From Pseudomonadota bacterium (lineage in GTDB: Bacteria; Pseudomonadota; Alphaproteobacteria; Rhizobiales; Xanthobacteraceae), in contig JAEWBL010000428.1 in NCBI GenBank assembly GCA_023391175.1, forward strand, positions 1-8,746: a stretch of 8,746 bases of DNA, in the 5' to 3' direction. Positions 6,215 through 8,746 of the stretch are shown here, piece after piece. The first letter of the stretch is position 1, and every line of letters begins with the position of its first letter. The notes under the pieces were generated by a model that was not told the DNA's origin, did not search any database, and was given only the letters and a program-made list of their open reading frames with translations. A program made the translations under genes and the position numbers.

Positions 6215-7011
6215 CTAGAGACTCCGCACCGTGTCGCCGACCCGCACCACGCCGCCCGCGAGAATGCGGCAGTTGAGGCCCGAGCGGTTGATGAGCGGGT
6301 CGAAGATGGCCTTCCCGGTAAAGACGGTGGCGGCGGAAAGGCGGGGTCCGGCCCCGATGCGGCCGATAACGACGCCACCTTCAGGCCCGGCAACACCCCC
6401 GGCTTGCCGAGCGCGCGGGCGATGGTGTCATCCAGCATGTCGAGCCGGTCCTGCCCCCAGAAGGCTTCTCCCCGGAAGACGTAGAACGGCGCGACGAACA
6501 TGCCGTTGGCGATGCCCTCGTCCGTGTTGCGGTAGTATTGCTCCGCCACCTCCTTGGTCCTCGAGCGGGCAAGGATGGCCTCGCCGTCGAGGCCGAGACC
6601 GGAAGCGATGGCGACCAGGGTCGCCGCGTCCTCGATGTCCTTCTCTTCCACCCACAGCGCGGTCATGATCGCATGGACGAGATCGTGCGGCGGGATGTCC
6701 ATCTGCATGGCGGCGATGGCAAAGCGGGAAGGGATCTCCACCGATTGCGTCATATGCTTCGGCTCGAGAGTGATGGGCATGCCGAGAATGTCGCGGAAGC
6801 GGCGCATCTCCAGGAGGCGGTAGTCGCGCCGCTCCTTGGATCGCAGCGGCAGCTTGATGCCGCCGGTCCGGGCGTACACGGCGCCGATGTCCACGGGATA
6901 GTAATTGATGGGCAGGCCGTAGCGATCGCCCATGGCTTTCAGGCGGGGGTTTCCGAAATAGGCCCAGTCCGAGTTGATCCAGAAGTAATAGTCGATGGCA
7001 TCCGCGGTCAT
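6172..7011 (-). CDS. 2-hydroxychromene-2-carboxylate isomerase-like protein (DsbA/kappa-GST fold) with aberrant C-terminal extension
   Basis: Family role: glutathione-dependent cis-trans isomerisation in naphthalene and related aromatic degradation (NahD), or related GST-kappa reactions; cytoplasmic. The ATG at 7009-7011 follows GGAGA by 6 bases. Residues 5-25 carry YYFWINSDWAYFGNPRL, where Ser14 stands at the position of the family's active-site Ser (pattern F.S.W.Y.G...L). GMFVAPFYVFRGEAFWGQDR (170-189) is the usual cis-Pro/C-terminal region. The family normally ends near residue 200 (about 6412). Here the frame runs on for about 77 residues through the MOSC tail in the wrong frame and even past the reductase start, giving a low-complexity Ser/Pro/Arg-rich tail that resembles nothing. 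The isomerase domain itself looks complete apart from its last few residues. It lies 24 bases after the permease remnant, same strand, as in an operon. Confidence 0.8.
   Translation of the reverse strand: MTADAIDYYFWINSDWAYFGNPRLKAMGDRYGLPINYYPVDIGAVYARTGGIKLPLRSKERRDYRLLEMRRFRDILGMPITLEPKHMTQSVEIPSRFAIAAMQMDIPPHDLVHAIMTALWVEEKDIEDAATLVAIASGLGLDGEAILARSRTKEVAEQYYRNTDEGIANGMFVAPFYVFRGEAFWGQDRLDMLDDTIARALGKPGVLPGLKVASLSAASGPDPAFPPPPSLPGRPSSTRSSTARASTAAFSRAAWCGSATRCGVSRWRRVASAPWSRSC
6215..6385 (-). pseudogene. C-terminal tail of a MOSC-domain protein
   Basis: In the frame ending at TAG (6215-6217) about 56 residues read PEGGVVIGRIGAGPR, then VFTGKAIFDPLINRSGLNCR and ILAGGVVRVGDTVRSL. NRSGLNCRIL and GGVVRVGD match the end of bacterial MOSC domains (the molybdenum-cofactor sulfurase C-terminal family, also YiiM-type), which are often encoded beside or fused to PDR-type reductases. 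The rest of the domain, normally well over 100 residues more, is missing: the upstream sequence becomes the isomerase gene in a different frame. With no start codon or ribosome site of its own it is most likely a deletion remnant. It could be translated only by a ribosomal frameshift from the isomerase. Confidence 0.75.
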
Positions 7012-7035
7012 TTCGGGTCTCCGGAGGTCTTCATT

Positions 7036-7290
7036 TCAGCGTTCGTTGAACTGGGGCGACCAGCGCAGCAGGCGGCGCGCCAGCCGTTCGGCCAGCGAGG
7101 CGAGGGCGATGCCCACGAGCCCCAGCACGGTGATGGCTGCGAACATCTCGTTGGCGTTGAGCGTCGAGAGGGAGGACACGATTAGGTAGCCCATGCCCGT
7201 CGTGGTGCCGACGAACTCGGCGATCACCACGCCCACCAGCGAGAACGAGATGGCGTTGGGAAGGGCGGCGAAGGTCCAGGCGAGCGCGCT
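7036..7290 (-). pseudogene. C-terminal part of an SsuC/TauC-type ABC transporter permease
   Basis: Read on the minus strand about 84 residues are recognisable: ALAWTFAALPNAISFSLVG, VVIAEFVGTTTGMGYLIV, then a last hydrophobic segment MFAAITVLGLVGIALASL and the basic end ERLARRLLRWSPQFNER. The 'G.VVAEF......GLGYLI' stretch after the EAA-loop region and the final helix with W.P..R are typical of inner-membrane permeases for sulfonates, taurine or nitrate. These are normally about 250-280 residues, so roughly two thirds are missing. Homology stops near 7290, where the opposite-strand cupin fragment starts. The stop TGA (7036-7038) lies 24 bases before the isomerase start, suggesting one transcript originally. 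Without the rest of the protein it cannot work. Confidence 0.82.
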
Positions 7291-7516
7291 AATCCACTGG
7301 GCGCATCACGGGGGCGAGGAAATGGTGTTCGTGGTTTCGGGCAGCATCACCGTGAAGCTGGGCACCGAGGAACTGCTCATGGAAAAGGGGGACTGCCTCT
7401 ATTTCTCCGGCGAGGAGCGCCACGATTTGCGCAGCGTCGGGACCAGGCGGGCGGAGGTCTTGGTGGTCGTATCCCTGAGCGTCGATACTGCCGCCCCCGC
7501 GCCGGTCGAGGGCTGA
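7289..7516 (+). pseudogene. C-terminal cupin half of an HTH(XRE)-cupin type transcription regulator
   Basis: The frame reads LIHWAHHGGEEMVFVVSGS, then ITVKLGTEELLMEKGDCLYF and SGEERHDLRSVG, ending in TGA (7514-7516). HHGGEE.VFV..G, the L..GD.LYF segment and the later ERH correspond to the conserved positions of the small beta-barrel cupin found at the C-terminus of XRE-family regulators, where it senses a ligand. The HTH half and about 110 residues are missing. The upstream continuation of this frame is simply the antisense of the permease and means nothing. The fragment probably derives from a divergent regulator of the adjacent cluster; that link is inference. A stand-alone small cupin is possible but no start or Shine-Dalgarno supports it. 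Confidence 0.7.
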
Positions 7517-7602
7517 TCTTGCTCAAGCCCCCGCCGACACCGGAAGCCGCATTCCGGGCGGCGCGCTGGCCGGAGGCAAAGAGCATCGCTCAATAGCGAA
7601 AG

Positions 7603-7649
7603 CCCATGGAGATGGGGACGGCGAGCGCTCCGTTACCATGCTCCATGGG
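7603..7649. repeat. Long near-perfect inverted repeat (47-base hairpin) in intergenic region
   Basis: CCCATGGAG (7603-7611) pairs perfectly with CTCCATGGG (7641-7649). Inside, ATGG (7612-7615) pairs with CCAT (7636-7639) after one bulged G (7640), then a G-A mismatch and a G-T wobble, and ACGG (7618-7621) pairs with CCGT (7630-7633), leaving the loop CGAGCGCT. There is no clear U-tract; the minus side continues CTTTCG. It lies 70 bases downstream of the RND stop and 87 bases after the cupin stop, so it could end both transcripts, act as a small mobile repeat, or be an operator (each outer arm contains the palindrome CCATGG). A smaller hairpin, CCGGAA/TTCCGG, lies at 7540-7557. No gene was recognised in 7517-7718. 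Confidence 0.6.
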
Positions 7650-7718
7650 TGTGCCGATTCTCCGGCGCCAGCTCGACGGGATGCTGGGCCGATATCAGCC
7701 GAGCGCTTCCGAGCGTGC

Positions 7719-8746
7719 CTATTGGGCGGCGGCCGGAGCAGCCGCCCCTTCAACTTCCTCGCGGCGGTGGGTCTGGCCCATCAAGACATAGGCGGTGGGC
7801 ACCACATAGAGGGTGAACAGCGTTCCGATGGCGAGGCCGGTGGCGATGACGAGGCCCAGATTGAAGCGCGAGGCCGCGCCCGCGCCGGACGCGAAGATCA
7901 GCGGGAGGACGCCGAGCACCATGGCCGCCGTCGTCATCAGAATGGGCCGCAGGCGGAGCGTGGCCGCCGCGATGATGGCCTCGCGCTTGGACTTGCCCTC
8001 GAGTTGCAACTCGTTCGCCACCTCCAGCATCAGAATGCCATGCTTGCTGATGAGACCCATGAGCGTGGTGAGTCCCACCTGGGTATAGATGTTGATGCTC
8101 GCCCCGCCGATGCCGACGCTGATGAACAGCAACGCACCGGCGAGCGACATGGGCACCGACAGCAGGATCACCACCGGGTCGCGGAAGCTGTTGAACAGCG
8201 CGGCCAGCGACAGGAAGATCACGATCAGCGCAAACGCGAACGTCGTGACGAAACCACCGCTCTCCTGCACATATTGCCGCGAGGCGCCGCCGAAATCGAG
8301 CGTATAGCCCGTGGGCAGGGTGCGCTTGGCGAGATCCTTCAGCGCCGTGATGGCATCGCCGGTGGTCACCCCGGGCGCGACTACGCCGGCAATGGTGGCG
8401 GCATTCACCTGCTGGAAGTGGTTGAGGGATTCCGGCACGGTTTTGGTCTCGATGCGTGCCACCGTCGACAGCGGGATCATGGTCCCGTCGCTCATGCGCA
8501 TGTAATAGTCGAGCACCTGGTCCGTATTGAGCCGCGCGTCCTGCTTCACCTGCGGGATGACTTTGTAGGACCGCCCGTCCAGGCTGAAATAGTTCACATA
8601 GCCGCCGCCCAACAGCGAGGAGAGGGCGCCGCCCACATCGCTCATGGAGAGGCCGAGAAGCGAGGTTTTCTCCCGGTCGATGACGATGGAGGCCTGCGGC
8701 TGGTCGATCTTGAGATCGTTGTTGAGGAAGATGAACAGGCCGGTGT
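7719..8746 (-). CDS. RND-family (HAE1/AcrB-like) efflux pump permease, C-terminal third
   Basis: Inner-membrane proton-driven drug exporter working with a periplasmic adaptor and an outer-membrane channel. The visible 341 residues continue past the window end, so roughly 700 N-terminal residues are missing. They begin in the periplasmic porter/docking region (DLKIDQPQASIVIDREK, GLSMSDVGGALSSLLGGGYV, then DGTMIPLSTVA) and continue into five membrane segments corresponding to TM8-TM12: FVTTFAFALIVIFLSLAALF, PVVILLSVPMSLAGALLFIS, GLTTLMGLISKHGILMLEVA, ILMTTAAMVLGVLPLIF and LGLVIATGLAIGTLFTLYVV. The Lys in LISKHGIL of TM10 is the proton-relay lysine of this family, and RLRPILMT is the usual TM10-TM11 link. 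The tail is short and Ala-rich, ending with TAG at 7719-7721. The ATG at 8645 is internal, not a start. Substrate cannot be told from this part. Confidence 0.93.
   Translation of the reverse strand, partial: TGLFIFLNNDLKIDQPQASIVIDREKTSLLGLSMSDVGGALSSLLGGGYVNYFSLDGRSYKVIPQVKQDARLNTDQVLDYYMRMSDGTMIPLSTVARIETKTVPESLNHFQQVNAATIAGVVAPGVTTGDAITALKDLAKRTLPTGYTLDFGGASRQYVQESGGFVTTFAFALIVIFLSLAALFNSFRDPVVILLSVPMSLAGALLFISVGIGGASINIYTQVGLTTLMGLISKHGILMLEVANELQLEGKSKREAIIAAATLRLRPILMTTAAMVLGVLPLIFASGAGAASRFNLGLVIATGLAIGTLFTLYVVPTAYVLMGQTHRREEVEGAAAPAAAQ

Noticed and set aside
7724..7747. GGGCGGC/GCCGCCC hairpin
   Set aside because: Lies within the Ala-rich last codons of the RND gene and lacks a T-run; explained by GCC/GCG codons.
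7523..7791. Small frames on both strands in the 3' flank of the RND gene
   Set aside because: No family resemblance, no ribosome-binding site, and they overlap the long hairpin and the RND 3' end.
1..8746. CRISPR arrays, insertion sequences with transposase, or a new defence system
   Set aside because: No regularly spaced repeats, transposase, nuclease or reverse transcriptase motifs were found on either strand.

Overview
The window is very GC-rich (strong G/C preference at third codon positions) and its genes point to an alphaproteobacterium of the Hyphomicrobiales/Rhizobiales type, possibly Xanthobacteraceae. The pointers are a PBP1C of alphaproteobacterial style, a DUF1127 small protein, a rhizobial-type SRAP remnant and a PDR-type reductase beside an SsuC-like permease. 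The family placement is inference from remembered family patterns; no search was run.

Layout. Positions 2-2026 (+) hold most of a penicillin-binding protein 1C gene whose 5' end lies outside the window. It converges on a small DUF1127 gene (2146-2352, -), with two strong hairpins between them; the one next to pbpC ends in a T-rich tract when read on the minus strand. A well-formed promoter (2539-2567) drives tRNA-Gln(CUG) at 2621-2694. Just downstream, 2695-3465 is a gene graveyard: a remnant of a phage tail-fibre type protein ending in an S74-like region (+), then a twice-frameshifted, 5'-truncated SRAP (YedK/HMCES-type) pseudogene (-). Next comes an intact fused dihydroxyacetone kinase, DhaK-DhaL (3466-5103, -, TTG start).

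Upstream of it on the same strand lies a partly broken catabolic-looking cluster, 5309-7290 (-). In transcription order it contains the C-terminal part of an SsuC/TauC-like ABC permease, a 2-hydroxychromene-2-carboxylate isomerase-like protein, a MOSC-domain tail, and a phthalate-dioxygenase-reductase-type flavin/2Fe-2S oxidoreductase carrying two frameshifts that cancel. The permease fragment abuts, 5' end to 5' end, the C-terminal cupin fragment of an HTH-cupin type regulator (7289-7516, +). After about 200 bases with a long hairpin (7603-7649), the C-terminal third of an RND efflux pump permease runs off the window (7719-8746, -).

How it fits together. The permease, isomerase, MOSC and reductase genes look like what is left of an operon for uptake and oxidation of an aromatic or sulfonated compound, with the HTH-cupin gene as a possible divergent regulator. 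This is inference from gene families. The dominant theme is decay: six of the protein-coding units are truncated or frameshifted, while the housekeeping-like units (pbpC, DUF1127, tRNA-Gln), the DHA kinase and the visible part of the RND pump are clean. I found no convincing evidence of a new multi-gene system. The most useful leads are the deletion scars, the compensating frameshifts in the reductase, the isomerase/MOSC junction and the long intergenic hairpin.
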